DNA of 64,000 bases from Pontibacter ruber (GTDB lineage Bacteria > Bacteroidota > Bacteroidia > Cytophagales > Hymenobacteraceae): contig NZ_JALPRR010000002.1 in assembly GCF_023630205.1 (NCBI RefSeq), forward strand, positions 1,046,899 through 1,110,898, written 5' to 3'. The position numbers were made by a program, and so were the translations under genes. Under the pieces are notes generated by a model that did not search any database, had not been told where the DNA came from, and saw only the letters and a list, made by a program, of their open reading frames with translations. Positions 35,682 through 44,681 of this stretch are shown here, one piece after another; the stretch's first letter is position 1; every line of letters begins with the position of its first letter.

Positions 35682-36539
35682 ATGAAAAAAAATCTATTTA
35701 AAGCATCAGTCTACCTGCTGGCAGGTACCATGGCACTCTCTTCGTGCGTTGTATCAAAGAAAAAATACGAGGATTTGCTGGCCCGTAAAAATGCGCTGGA
35801 GGTAGATAAATCTGGTCTGGAGCAACAGAAGCAATCGCTGGAAGAAGAAAAAGCAAGACTGGAGCAGGAACGTGCAGAGCTGGAACGCCAGAAAGCAGAA
35901 TACGAGCAAAGCCTGCAGCAGGCACTGAAAGAAGGAAAAGCCCTGGGCGAGAACCTGAACCTGAGCAAAACCCAGATCGATAAGCTGAACGCAGACCTGA
36001 AAGTACGCGAAGATCGCCTGAAGGAACTGCAGCGTATCCTGGATGAAAAAGACCGTGCTGTAAACGCACTGCGCTCTAAAGTGAGCAATGCCCTGCTCGG
36101 CTTCAACGACAAAGACCTGACAGTAAATATCCGTAACGGCAAAGTATACGTGTCGCTGGCTGAGCAATTGCTCTTTAATTCCGGCTCTACTAAAGTGGAC
36201 CCGAAAGGTGTGGAAGCGCTGAAGAAGCTGGCTGCTGTACTGAAAGAGCAGAACGACGTGAACGTGGTAGTGGAAGGCCATACCGATGATGTTCCGATCG
36301 CGAAAGGCACCGTAGGCATGCAGGACAACTGGGACCTGAGCGTACTCCGTGCTACCGAAATCACCCGTATCCTGACGCAATCTGGTGTGCAGCCGGAGCG
36401 CGTAACGCCATCCGGCCGCAGCCTCTACGTGCCACTGGATAACGCCAGAACCAAAGAAGCACGCCAGAAGAACCGCCGTACCGAAATTATCCTGACGCCG
36501 AAACTGGATGAGCTGTTCCAGATACTGGAGTCAGCGTAA
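35682..36539 (+). CDS. OmpA-family lipoprotein with coiled coil
   Basis: 285 residues. A lipoprotein signal ends in LSSC (Cys22). A long Glu/Lys/Gln coiled coil (about 28-130, rich in LEQ/LEE heptads) is followed by an OmpA peptidoglycan-binding domain (about 150-275). That domain has 'LLFNSGSTKVDPKGVEALKK', 'VEGHTDDVPI' and 'ARQKNRRTEI', with the Asp and Arg that grip diaminopimelate. It links the outer membrane to peptidoglycan. Highly charged repeats explain the antisense frames over it. A bidirectional terminator follows. Confidence 0.92.
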   Translation: MKKNLFKASVYLLAGTMALSSCVVSKKKYEDLLARKNALEVDKSGLEQQKQSLEEEKARLEQERAELERQKAEYEQSLQQALKEGKALGENLNLSKTQIDKLNADLKVREDRLKELQRILDEKDRAVNALRSKVSNALLGFNDKDLTVNIRNGKVYVSLAEQLLFNSGSTKVDPKGVEALKKLAAVLKEQNDVNVVVEGHTDDVPIAKGTVGMQDNWDLSVLRATEITRILTQSGVQPERVTPSGRSLYVPLDNARTKEARQKNRRTEIILTPKLDELFQILESA

Positions 36540-36557
36540 ACTATACTTAAATCAAAC

Positions 36558-36592
36558 AGAAAAGCCAGCTTCCTGAGAGGCTGGCTTTTCTG
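36558..36592. terminator. Bidirectional terminator
   Basis: A perfect 11-bp stem AGAAAAGCCAG (36558-36568)/complement (36581-36591) between convergent genes. Confidence 0.92.
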
Positions 36593-36667
36593 ATTATATA
36601 GCTAATAGATAGATTTTTACGCAATACGGTATAAGGTTATACTTTACATACTTTTCTGGTAAAGGGA

Positions 36668-37183
36668 TTATACCTGAGCCTTAGCAGCCGGTACATCAGC
36701 AACAGCATCCGGCTTAGGCAACACCTTATGCAGCAACGGTAATAAAAGGTAATAAAGCAGCACACCGACCGGCAGCGCCAGTAGCGCCCAAACCAGTATA
36801 CCTGCCAGATTCGCGAACCATAATTGATTCAGTGCTTCCAGCCAGTCCATCCGGAACATGGAGATCATTTCATCGAGCGAGAGCTTTAGTTCGTTCAGTC
36901 CCAGCAAATAGATTCCCGCCTTCACAAAAGGGATTAATAAGATCAACTGGAGCGGTTGCACCAGGTAACTGATCAGCACGGTGGCGGCAATGTTCAACCG
37001 GAAGCGGGCAGCAAGAGCCGTGCCCATCACCGTGGTCACGCCCAGAGCGGGCACTACTCCTACCACTGTACCTAACGCCACTGTCACCGCCAGCTTATGG
37101 GGCGTCATGCCCTGTTTTAGCAGGTTAAGTATGGGCTGCAAAATTCTACGCCTGAAAAATCCGGAGATAACGCTGGTAAACAA
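36668..37183 (-). CDS. DUF2062 membrane protein
   Basis: 171 residues with three or four hydrophobic segments. The signature 'MTPHKLAVTVALGTVVGVVPALG' (region 26-48) and 'AARFRLNIAATVLISYLVQPLQ' identifies DUF2062. The function is not established; the family sits in inner membranes and is sometimes linked to glycosyltransferase genes. It is alone here. The C-terminal tail is Ala/Val/Pro-rich and probably disordered. Confidence 0.87.
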   Translation of the reverse strand: MFTSVISGFFRRRILQPILNLLKQGMTPHKLAVTVALGTVVGVVPALGVTTVMGTALAARFRLNIAATVLISYLVQPLQLILLIPFVKAGIYLLGLNELKLSLDEMISMFRMDWLEALNQLWFANLAGILVWALLALPVGVLLYYLLLPLLHKVLPKPDAVADVPAAKAQV

Positions 37184-37621
37184 TTTCGTGATGGTAGGAA
37201 AGTATAAATTATTAAAAATAACCTGCAGGCTTTTTAAGCAAGACGCCGCTCAAAGCGAAACAGTTGCATGTGCTGTTAAATAAAAACTGCTCTGGAGCTT
37301 ACCTCTTTTAATACCTGCTTAGCGCCATTGTAACCTGACAAAATCAATTATGTTTTGAGTTTTATAAAATATATATTTAGATGAAAACAAGGGCACAACC
37401 AGAAAGCATACGGAACACTCGCTTGCCTTTTAGTATACATTTAACGTGATAATCATTATGTATTGTAAACCACCTAAATATAACAATGGTAGGTTTTTGG
37501 GTGCAATGGCGGTTAAGTATCTGTAATCCTTCAGGTAGTCTGAACGTACATGTTATAGAAGCCGCTTCATCCTTTGAATTTAAGCCATACTTTTTCCATT
37601 AACCTGCCAAACAGTAGCGCT
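37184..37621. other. 438-bp intergenic region, divergent
   Basis: Between DUF2062 (leftward) and an SDR gene (rightward). AT-rich around 37340-37500, with a poly-A/T segment near 37360. No gene or clear promoter recognised. One copy of AAGTATA lies near 37200. Confidence 0.4.
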
Positions 37622-38416
37622 ATGGTAAATTTCGACTTCTCAAATAAGATCGTATTGGTAACCGGAGGTAGCTCCGGCTTAGGGTTTGCCACAGCAAGGG
37701 CCTTTGCAGAAAGTGGTGCCACCGTTGTGATTGCTTCCCGAAATCCGCAGAAAGCACAGCAGGCACTTAGTGCTATCCGGGGTGAGGTCGAATACATACA
37801 AACCAACCTGGAGCAGCTAGCAGATGTCCGGTATCTGTTTGAACAAATAGAGGCACGCTTTAACCGCCTGGATATTGCGGTAAACTGTGCTGCTGCTGAA
37901 AGCGGTGTAGGCAAACCGCTAACGGACTTTACCGAAGCTGAATTTGACAGCACCATTAATATCAATCTCAAAAGCTTGTGGCTCTGCATGAAGTATGAAA
38001 TTGAACTGATGGGGAAAGATCCCGAGGCCAACACGCACATCGTAAACGTATCTTCTGTGAACGGTTTGGGTGGGGTGGAATACGGCGCCTTGTATGCGGC
38101 TTCCAAAGCAGGTGTGATTGCCTTGTCAAAATCTGCTGCGCTGGAATTGGTGAAGACCAATATCAGTGTGGATGTAATAGTGCCGGGTGCTTTTGATACG
38201 CCGATGCTGCTTAAAGCCATGGAGATGCAGACGGGAGGAGACCCCAATAAGCTTTCTGCTGTGAGGCAACAGTATGAGCAGATGATACCAATGGGACGTG
38301 TTGGTTACCCCGACGAATTTGCAGATACCGTGCTGTGGATGTGCTCAACCAAAAGCCCTTACCTGCTAGGCCATACGTTTATTATAGATGGAGGCTATAG
38401 CAGCAGGGTAAGGTAG
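37622..38416 (+). CDS. SDR family oxidoreductase (classical)
   Basis: 264 residues from ATG 37622; an in-frame TTG 48 bp upstream adds residues without family resemblance. The cofactor motif is TGGSSGLG (14-21), with 'NCAAAE' for NNAG. The catalytic set is Ser144/145, Tyr158 and Lys162 (YAASK), ending 'IIDGGY'. Arg40 after the second strand (ASRN) suggests NADP(H). The substrate is unknown. A bidirectional terminator follows about 160 bp on. Confidence 0.88.
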   Translation: MVNFDFSNKIVLVTGGSSGLGFATARAFAESGATVVIASRNPQKAQQALSAIRGEVEYIQTNLEQLADVRYLFEQIEARFNRLDIAVNCAAAESGVGKPLTDFTEAEFDSTININLKSLWLCMKYEIELMGKDPEANTHIVNVSSVNGLGGVEYGALYAASKAGVIALSKSAALELVKTNISVDVIVPGAFDTPMLLKAMEMQTGGDPNKLSAVRQQYEQMIPMGRVGYPDEFADTVLWMCSTKSPYLLGHTFIIDGGYSSRVR

Positions 38417-38573
38417 TACAGGCTGAAGTATAAATCATCAGTTCGTCAGAAAACTCACTGATGGGTTTAAACTAGACTGGCAGCGGAAGTCGTTTGTGTA
38501 AAAGGTAAAACAACAGGGGACTGCAATACTTTGGTAAACAGAGTACCCTCCTGACCAGCATAGGCAAGTATAA

Positions 38574-38612
38574 AAAAGCCTCATAACTTTTTAGCAGGGT
38601 TATGAGGCTTTT
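38574..38612. terminator. Bidirectional terminator
   Basis: A perfect 14-bp stem AAAAGCCTCATAAC (38574-38587)/complement (38599-38612) between convergent genes. Confidence 0.92.
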
Positions 38613-38626
38613 ATTCCTGATTTCTT

Positions 38627-39604
38627 TCAGACTAGTTTTTGTTTCAATTTGATGCGTCTCCAGGAAAGCTGCCGTTCAGGTATACTGTACAACACAAGTC
38701 CTCCTGTTACCACAAGCATACCCAGTGTACCGATCCAGTTAGGCCAGGCGATGCCAAGTAGCAGCACCTCCCCGATCATGGTCATCAGGATCTCCACTGC
38801 CTGTGTTGCCTCCACAGCTGCCAGCCCGTGTCCGTCGGCTCTGGTAATATGCATGGCCTTGAAAAACAGGATACAACCAATTACTCCGGAACTGACAGCA
38901 ATGGTAAGTATGCCGAGCAGTTGTTGCTGGTCAGGCAGGCCTGCCTGCGAATAGCCGTACCCCATGAGCAGAAACTGTACTGGTATGCTGCCGATGGCAG
39001 TGCCTGCTACCCGTTGCATGGCGTTGAGTTCAAACCCATGTTTCTCCACATGCAGCATCAGTTTGCGGTTTGCCAGCGGCCACAGAAAAGCTGTTGCCAG
39101 CACCAGTACCACGCAAAGCAGGAGTTGCTCCAAGGTATAGCTGCCGCCTTTCTGGCTCCACTGCATCAGGGCAATGCCGGCAAGTATAACTATAGATAGC
39201 AGCAAAGCCCGCATCGGGATCTTAGCACGGTGGTCTTTGTAAATGAACGGCGACAGCAGGATGCCGGCTACGATCGTGAACTGAAAAACGCCTGCAATCA
39301 GCCAGCCGGGACCAAAAGAGGCCGCATAGGTCAGGAACAAATAAGTAACGCCAAATGCTATGCCTCCCCACAGCACCCAGGTCCGGATGTGCTGCTGCAT
39401 CACCTGTAAAAGTGGTTTTAACTGGCCCTTCACCTGTAACATGGCCCCTAGCATCAGCACCAGGAAGAACGAGCGCATCCCGGCCGTCCAGGCCCAATGA
39501 CCGCCATTTACAGCCAGGAAGCTGTTTACAATATAGGTAGAGCTGAAAAACACACTGGCCAGGGAGCCAATGGCAATCGCTTTCAAATTATCCGTCTTCT
39601 GCAT
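38627..39604 (-). CDS. DMT-superfamily multidrug efflux-like transporter
   Basis: 325 residues with about ten transmembrane helices ('FFSSTYIVNSFLAVNGGHWA' near the start, 'TYLFLTYAASFGPGWLIAGVF' mid-protein). It resembles the PF13536-type 'multidrug resistance efflux transporter' branch of the EamA/DMT superfamily, though the substrate is unknown. It lies 40 bp downstream of an AraC regulator in the same orientation, so the regulator gene probably drives a regulator-transporter operon. Confidence 0.82.
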   Translation of the reverse strand: MQKTDNLKAIAIGSLASVFFSSTYIVNSFLAVNGGHWAWTAGMRSFFLVLMLGAMLQVKGQLKPLLQVMQQHIRTWVLWGGIAFGVTYLFLTYAASFGPGWLIAGVFQFTIVAGILLSPFIYKDHRAKIPMRALLLSIVILAGIALMQWSQKGGSYTLEQLLLCVVLVLATAFLWPLANRKLMLHVEKHGFELNAMQRVAGTAIGSIPVQFLLMGYGYSQAGLPDQQQLLGILTIAVSSGVIGCILFFKAMHITRADGHGLAAVEATQAVEILMTMIGEVLLLGIAWPNWIGTLGMLVVTGGLVLYSIPERQLSWRRIKLKQKLV

Positions 39605-39644
39605 AGCTATCCGAAATTTATGTAAAAGTACAGCTTCGTCAGGT

Positions 39645-40532
39645 TCAGGTCACGGGACGTTCACCTGTATGAATGGTACTTTCGGAACCACTATGGCGCA
39701 ACTGAGCAGGCGTTGTTCCCGTCATGCGCTTAAAAAAGCGAACAAAATACGAATCATCTTCAAAGCCTAAAGTATAGGCAATCTCTTTTACCGACAGGCT
39801 GCTGAAGTATAAGAGGCGCTTGCTTTCCACAAGTATGCGTTCGTGCTGCATGTCGGCAACGGTGGTTTGCAGGTACTGGCGGCACAAACTGTTGAGGTGC
39901 TTGGGGGTAATACCCAGTAGGTCAGCATAGAAAGAAATGCTTCGGTGATCCCGGTAATGGCTCTCGATCAGGCTGCTCAGTTTAAAAAGGCGTTCGCTGT
40001 GGCGGGCGGGCGTCAGCTTTTCGATCTGGTAATAGCACTCCCGAAGCAGGTGCTGCAACAGGATATAGAGGTAGCGCGAAAGGATCGCCATACTTGGTTG
40101 GGGCTCCTGAAGTTCCTGCTGCATAAGTGCCACCAACTGCAGGAATGTTCTCTTTAGTTTGTCGTGCAGGTCCAGATAGGGGTGCTGGTACACCGAACTG
40201 AAGATCACGAAGGCATCCTGCACGCTGATACCGGTGGTTTGCAGGAACTCTTCGGAAAAGGAAACAAGTATGCCCCGCTCCTGCTTAGCCGTCCGCTGGT
40301 GGGCCTGCCCCGGGCGCAGCATGAACAATCTGTCTGCTACCAGCGGGTAGCGCCGGAAGTCGATCAGGTTTTCTCCTCCCCGGGTCTCCTCCACCAGCAT
40401 CAGCATGTAAGCGTCGTGCCGGTGAGGCACCTCAGAGAGTTCGCTCGAGTAACCTTCCAGCGACACAATGTTCAGCGGCTGCTGGTTCAGCAGGTCCTGG
40501 GTAGGAAGTTGGTTGCCACCAGGTATTTTCAT
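39645..40532 (-). CDS. AraC family transcriptional regulator
   Basis: 295 residues. The N-terminal cupin (about 30-130; 'PHRHDAYMLMLVEETRGG' and 'LFMLRPGQAHQR') is followed by a C-terminal HTH (about 195-285; 'ISFYADLLGITPKHLNSLCR', 'YTLGFEDDSYFVRFFKRMTG'). It lies immediately upstream of the transporter gene. A 41-bp hairpin (40599-40639) sits about 67 bp before its start and may be a control element. Confidence 0.92.
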   Translation of the reverse strand: MKIPGGNQLPTQDLLNQQPLNIVSLEGYSSELSEVPHRHDAYMLMLVEETRGGENLIDFRRYPLVADRLFMLRPGQAHQRTAKQERGILVSFSEEFLQTTGISVQDAFVIFSSVYQHPYLDLHDKLKRTFLQLVALMQQELQEPQPSMAILSRYLYILLQHLLRECYYQIEKLTPARHSERLFKLSSLIESHYRDHRSISFYADLLGITPKHLNSLCRQYLQTTVADMQHERILVESKRLLYFSSLSVKEIAYTLGFEDDSYFVRFFKRMTGTTPAQLRHSGSESTIHTGERPVT

Positions 40533-40598
40533 CTGTATGGGTTATGCCAAAGCAATATAAAGTAAATTCAACTTATAGCTAGCGAAGCAGCCGTTATC

Positions 40599-40639
40599 GA
40601 ATGTATACTTGTGATTGGAACAAGCATAAGTATACATTC
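40599..40639. promoter_or_regulatory. 41-bp near-perfect hairpin upstream of AraC
   Basis: A perfect 12-bp arm GAATGTATACTT (40599-40610) and its complement (40628-40639) extend inward through GTGATTG/CAAGCAT, with one wobble and one mismatch, to a GAA loop. Each arm contains the AAGTATA/TATACTT word. It lacks a T tract on either side, so an operator or transcript hairpin is more likely than a terminator. Confidence 0.5.
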
Positions 40640-41001
40640 TTTAGAAGTCTTAACTGAATCTGGGTTCTTCAATTACATTGATGATGTTTCGGATAGGGAC
40701 GTAGGTTATAATACAGTAAAGCATTTTCAGTGCAGATTTATACTTCGAGCCAGGGCATCTTAAAGTAAACTCAATCCCTTTTCAGACTAGATTACAAGAA
40801 CAGATTGGGCGGTTCTTGATTTAAATAATTACGATAATAAAGTATAAGTATGTTTCTGTTTTGTAGCTGCTTACCACTTAACTAAGTGGGTTTACTATCC
40901 AATGTATACTATTGGCTCAAATACCAATAGGGGCACCAACAATTGTGCGCTTACGATGACTTATTTGTAAACTCCTGATGTTCTATCGTATGACCCAATA
41001 T

Positions 41002-41025
41002 GCTGATAACTTAAAAGTTATCAGC
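41002..41025. promoter_or_regulatory. 24-bp palindrome upstream of the DUF2892 gene
   Basis: An 11-bp arm GCTGATAACTT (41002-41012), spacer AA, and the perfect complement (41015-41025), then GCTTTT. It lies 78 bp before the ATG of the small membrane gene. Its two-base centre makes a DNA-level operator more likely than an RNA hairpin. Confidence 0.45.
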
Positions 41026-41102
41026 GCTTTTCCTCCCCGCTTGCCCTTATTACAGGGGTTTATGCTTTGCCATGTTTCTACAACCTATCTATTTATTCCA
41101 TT

Positions 41103-41327
41103 ATGAAAAAAAACATGGGAACAACCGACCGGGTCATTCGAGCTACTATCTCGGTAATTTTTCTGATCCTCTACATCACTGGCATGGTTACCGGCACCCT
41201 CGGTATCGTACTGCTGCTTGTTGCAGGTATGTTCTTGTTGACTAGTATAACTGCCTACTGCCCTATGTATGCCCTCTTTGGGTTGAGCACCATCCCTGGC
41301 GAAAGAAAACACAGGCATGTTGTATAA
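41103..41327 (+). CDS. DUF2892/YgaP-like small membrane protein
   Basis: 74 residues from ATG 41103; an in-frame ATG 36 bp earlier adds an unconserved leader. The N-terminal 'MGTTDRVIRATISVIFLILY' fits the DUF2892 inner-membrane pattern (N-terminal amphipathic start, two helices, 'TAYCPMYALFGLST' at the end). The Cys in 'AYCPMY' is the conserved position in the YgaP-like group. The family often accompanies rhodanese or sulfur-handling genes, but none is adjacent here. A strong terminator follows. Confidence 0.85.
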   Translation: MKKNMGTTDRVIRATISVIFLILYITGMVTGTLGIVLLLVAGMFLLTSITAYCPMYALFGLSTIPGERKHRHVV

Positions 41328-41328
41328 A

Positions 41329-41368
41329 TTTTCCCTGTAAAGGCGAACGGGCCTTTACAGGGAAAAAA
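41329..41368 (+). terminator. Strong rho-independent terminator
   Basis: A 16-bp perfect stem (41329-41344 with 41351-41366) containing TTTTCCCTGTAAAGGC, closing on a GAACGG loop. Confidence 0.93.
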
Positions 41369-41549
41369 TTAAACTCGAACAGGTATACTTTCCTTGTTAA
41401 CATCCGCTGCATTTAGATAGAATGCATTTATAAGTATAAAATAAGCCTGGGAGTACGAACATCAATGATTTGGTTTAAAACTGGGATGTAGCTCCCGTGC
41501 TTAGCTTACTTAGATGTAAGGTATGGGACGGTTAAGACGCAAATCTGCG

Positions 41550-41557
41550 TACCTTTG
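41550..41557 (+). promoter_or_regulatory. Putative -7 element TACCTTTG before dbpA
   Basis: Fits TAnnTTTG, 20 bp before the ATG at 41577. The same sequence appears before the DUF983 gene and, on the other strand, before the DEAD-box gene at 8988-10811. Confidence 0.5.
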
Positions 41558-41576
41558 TAACTGACCATTATCAACC

Positions 41577-42956
41577 ATGCCCACATTTAAAGATCTGCAA
41601 CTCCGCCCTGCCCTGTTGCAACGCCTCCAGGAACTGAATTACCATACCCCTACTTCTATTCAGGAAGCTGCCATTCCGTTTATACTTGCCGGAAGCGATA
41701 TTGCAGGCCAGGCCGAGACCGGCAGCGGTAAAACAGCAGCTTACGGTCTTCCCGTTCTGCAAAGTATAAACACAGACCTGCAGCAGATACAGGCGCTTGT
41801 GGTGGTGCCTACACGGGAACTGGCGGTGCAGGTAAGGCATGAGCTAAAACAATACGCCCAGCAGTTGCCCAACCTCAAAATAAGCGCTTTTTACGGAGGG
41901 CACGCTTTTTCGCAGGAACGCGCATCGCTGGCATTCCCCCCGCAGGTGCTGGTAGGTACGCCCGGCCGCCTCGTTGACCACCTCAACCGCAAAACGCTCA
42001 CCTTAGGACAAGTAAAGCAGCTGGTGCTCGACGAGGCTGACAAATTGCTGGAGATGGGCTTTCAGGAGGAACTGGATCAAATCATAGACGCACTGCCCCA
42101 AAAGCGGCAGGTGATACTTTTCTCGGCTACCATGCCCGAGCCGGTAAAGGAACTCATAGCTGATTCACTCCAGGAACCACAATTTATAGAAGCCACTGCC
42201 AATGCCATACCCGGGCAGGTGAAGCTGATTGGTATAAAGGTGGAGCAGCAGGAAAAGCAGGCAATACTCTCGGGGCTGCTGCGTACCCTGCAACAACCCG
42301 GTATTGTGGTGTTTGTGAACACGCGCAAAGCTGCCGATGATGTGACGGATTACCTGCAAACGCAGCAGGTTGCGGCAAAGGCTTTGCACGGCGGCATGGA
42401 GCAACAGGACCGGGACAGAGCCATGACGCTTTTCCGAAACGGCACTACCAACGTGCTGGTAGCTTCAGACCTGGCAGCTCGTGGCCTCGATATAGCAAAC
42501 CTAGCCACCATAATTCAATACGAGCTTCCCGACAACGAAGCAGCCTTCCTGCATCGGAGCGGACGCACGGGACGTGCAGGTAAAAGTGGCACCGTTTATA
42601 CGTTGATCTCTACGCAAGACGAACGGCAGTTCCGTGACTGGAAACAAACGCAGATCGATGAATGGCTGCCGGCAGATCGCCTCAAAAATCAACAGGTACA
42701 GAAAACACAGCCAGCTGCTACGGCTTTTGCTACCCTGCACATCAATGCCGGTCGCAAAGATAAACTAAGCCCGCGCGACATTGTGGGTGCACTGATTGCA
42801 GAGGGTGGCCTGAAAGCGAATGAGATCGGGAAGATAGAGGTGCAGGACCGCCAAAGTTTTGTAGCTGTACCAGGCGACCAAGCTAATGTACTGGCCGGTA
42901 AGTTGAGCAATGGCAAAATCAAAGGCCGCAAGTATAAAGTAACCCTGGTAAGATAG
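41577..42956 (+). CDS. dbpA: ATP-dependent RNA helicase DbpA
   Basis: 459 residues, close to E. coli DbpA length. Core motifs: Walker A AETGSGKT (46-53), DEAD (152-155), 'SATMPEPV' (SAT) and 'HRSGRTGRAGKSG'. The C-terminal RRM-like domain (about 385-459, 'LHINAGRKDKLSPRDIVGAL', 'KIEVQDRQSFVAVPG') is the DbpA RNA-binding domain that recognises 23S rRNA hairpin 92. It acts in large-subunit assembly. It is a second DEAD-box protein in the window, distinct from the RGG-tailed one at 8988-10811, and shares the promoter element with it. Confidence 0.88.
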   Translation: MPTFKDLQLRPALLQRLQELNYHTPTSIQEAAIPFILAGSDIAGQAETGSGKTAAYGLPVLQSINTDLQQIQALVVVPTRELAVQVRHELKQYAQQLPNLKISAFYGGHAFSQERASLAFPPQVLVGTPGRLVDHLNRKTLTLGQVKQLVLDEADKLLEMGFQEELDQIIDALPQKRQVILFSATMPEPVKELIADSLQEPQFIEATANAIPGQVKLIGIKVEQQEKQAILSGLLRTLQQPGIVVFVNTRKAADDVTDYLQTQQVAAKALHGGMEQQDRDRAMTLFRNGTTNVLVASDLAARGLDIANLATIIQYELPDNEAAFLHRSGRTGRAGKSGTVYTLISTQDERQFRDWKQTQIDEWLPADRLKNQQVQKTQPAATAFATLHINAGRKDKLSPRDIVGALIAEGGLKANEIGKIEVQDRQSFVAVPGDQANVLAGKLSNGKIKGRKYKVTLVR

Positions 42957-43208
42957 ACCGGGGTAAAGGTATACTTGATTATAAGAATTATAGCCTCTCT
43001 ACTATTGAGGGATTTATACTTGTATTCGTAAGTATAGTTTCTGCTAATTGCTGTTTTAGAAACGCCCTCCAATGGTTATTAAATACGAAGTAAAGCAATA
43101 TACTTCCGCCATAATCATCGAACCAAAGTATAACGAGGTTAGTCTGCTAAAACTAATTTTATTAGCAAAACAGTAGCGGTAAATACTAAAAAAGTATACC
43201 TTTACCCT
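42957..43208 (+). other. 252-bp intergenic region dense in AAGTATA
   Basis: At least six copies of AAGTATA/TATACTT fall in about 250 bp (for example near 42970, 43013, 43030, 43102, 43128 and 43190), the densest cluster noted. TACCTTTA (near 43197) could be a weak promoter element for rmuC. Confidence 0.5.
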
Positions 43209-44546
43209 ATGGAGATAATCGTAGCGATAGCCGCCTTTCTGGCTGGGATAGTAATTGCCTTACTGGCATCCAGATCGAAGATGAATGCGTTGCAGCACAC
43301 AGCCAACCAGGCTGCTGTTGCGCAGGGGGTGCTACAAGGGCAGCTGCAGGACAAACTTAATGAACTACATATTGTAAAGGAAAGCCTGAAGCAGGAAAAC
43401 GCAAAGGTGATCGATCTGCATGCTGAGCTCACGAAAGTTGAGACCGATCATTATCACCTGAAGCAGCGCCTGGATGAGCAGAAGCTGGAGCTGGAACAAC
43501 TCCGTGAGAAGTTCCTGCAGCAGTTCCAGAGTGTATCCAACCAGGTACTGGTATCCAATGCCGAGCACTTCAAAAAAGCTTCTGCCGAAAACCTGGAGCA
43601 AATCCTTTCTCCCTTAAAAGAGCGCATCCGCGAGTTTGAAGCAAAGGTTGATCAAACCTATGAAAAGACTTTAAAAGAAAGCGTATCACTGAAAGAGCAG
43701 ATCACGCAGCTTGCCTCCCTGAACCAGCAAATGAGCCAGGATGCCCTGAACCTGACCAAAGCATTGAAGGGCGAAAGCAAAACACAGGGCAACTGGGGCG
43801 AATACCTGCTCGAAAGCCTGCTCGAAAAATCAGGCCTCCGAAAAGGCGTGCATTTTGAGCGGGAAGAAGTGCTGCTCAACGATGAGCGACAAGTATACCG
43901 CCCGGATGTCATCATTCGTCTGCCCGAAGGCAAGCACCTGGTGATCGACTCTAAGCTTTCTCTGGTGGCCTACGAAGCTTATTGCAGCTGCGAGGACGAT
44001 AGCCAGCTGGAAGTATACCTGCGCAGCCATATCAACTCCATCCGAACACACTTCACCGATCTGGGGCGTAAAAATTACCACCGCCTCAACGGCATCAATT
44101 CCCCGGATTTCGTGATGATGTATATCCCGATTGAGCCTGCCTTTAACCTGGCTCTGCAGCACGATCGCGACATCTTTACCGATGCTTTTGATAAGAACAT
44201 TGTGCTGGTAACCACATCTACCCTGCTGGCTACACTACGCACCGTGGCAGGCGTGTGGCGACAGGAAGACCAGAAACGGAACGTGCTCCGCATAGCCGAG
44301 GAAAGTGGCAAGCTGTACGATAAGTTTGTGGGTTTTGTAGAAGACCTTAAAACAATAGGCAAGCACCTGGAAAACAGCCAGAGTTCTTACAACGCTGCCA
44401 TGAACAAACTTACGGATGGCAAAGGCAACCTGATCCGCCGGGTGGAGATTCTGAAAGAGCTGGGGGCCAAAACCAGTAAGAACATTGATGATAACCTCCT
44501 GCAGGAAGCGCAGGTTACCGGCCAGATTGCTGAATCAAATACCTGA
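43209..44546 (+). CDS. rmuC: DNA recombination protein RmuC
   Basis: 445 residues. An N-terminal membrane segment ('IIVAIAAFLAGIVIALLAS', 2-20) and a long coiled coil (about 25-170) precede the RmuC nuclease-like domain, with 'QGNWGEYLLESLLEKSGLRK' and 'YRPDVIIRLPEGKHLVIDSK'. Asp and Lys in the latter match the PD-(D/E)xK fold proposed for the family. RmuC limits inversions and supports recombination; it may be anchored at the membrane. A hairpin lies about 65 bp downstream. Confidence 0.93.
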   Translation: MEIIVAIAAFLAGIVIALLASRSKMNALQHTANQAAVAQGVLQGQLQDKLNELHIVKESLKQENAKVIDLHAELTKVETDHYHLKQRLDEQKLELEQLREKFLQQFQSVSNQVLVSNAEHFKKASAENLEQILSPLKERIREFEAKVDQTYEKTLKESVSLKEQITQLASLNQQMSQDALNLTKALKGESKTQGNWGEYLLESLLEKSGLRKGVHFEREEVLLNDERQVYRPDVIIRLPEGKHLVIDSKLSLVAYEAYCSCEDDSQLEVYLRSHINSIRTHFTDLGRKNYHRLNGINSPDFVMMYIPIEPAFNLALQHDRDIFTDAFDKNIVLVTTSTLLATLRTVAGVWRQEDQKRNVLRIAEESGKLYDKFVGFVEDLKTIGKHLENSQSSYNAAMNKLTDGKGNLIRRVEILKELGAKTSKNIDDNLLQEAQVTGQIAESNT

Positions 44547-44604
44547 TCAAAAGGCTCCCATTAAAATCTATAAGTATAAAAGATTGTCAGCACTTTGAGC
44601 TTGG

Positions 44605-44640
44605 GTAAAAAAGAGGCGCCCCTCTCAGAAGGGCGCCTCA
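44605..44640. terminator. Terminator between rmuC and a lipoprotein gene
   Basis: A 9-bp GC-rich stem GAGGCGCCC (44613-44621)/complement (44631-44639). Leftward it continues with a TTTTTT tract; rightward it is followed by AACTTTTAT. Confidence 0.88.
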
Positions 44641-44681
44641 ACTTTTATAGTTAATGAACAGGTTTCGAAAGACTTCTTACA

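Larger units (their letters stand above)
40533..41102. other. 570-bp intergenic region with two large palindromes
   Basis: It separates the leftward AraC gene from a small rightward membrane gene. It holds an extended hairpin (40599-40639) and a 24-bp palindrome (41002-41025), both listed separately, plus several AAGTATA words. No gene was found in the rest. Confidence 0.5.
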
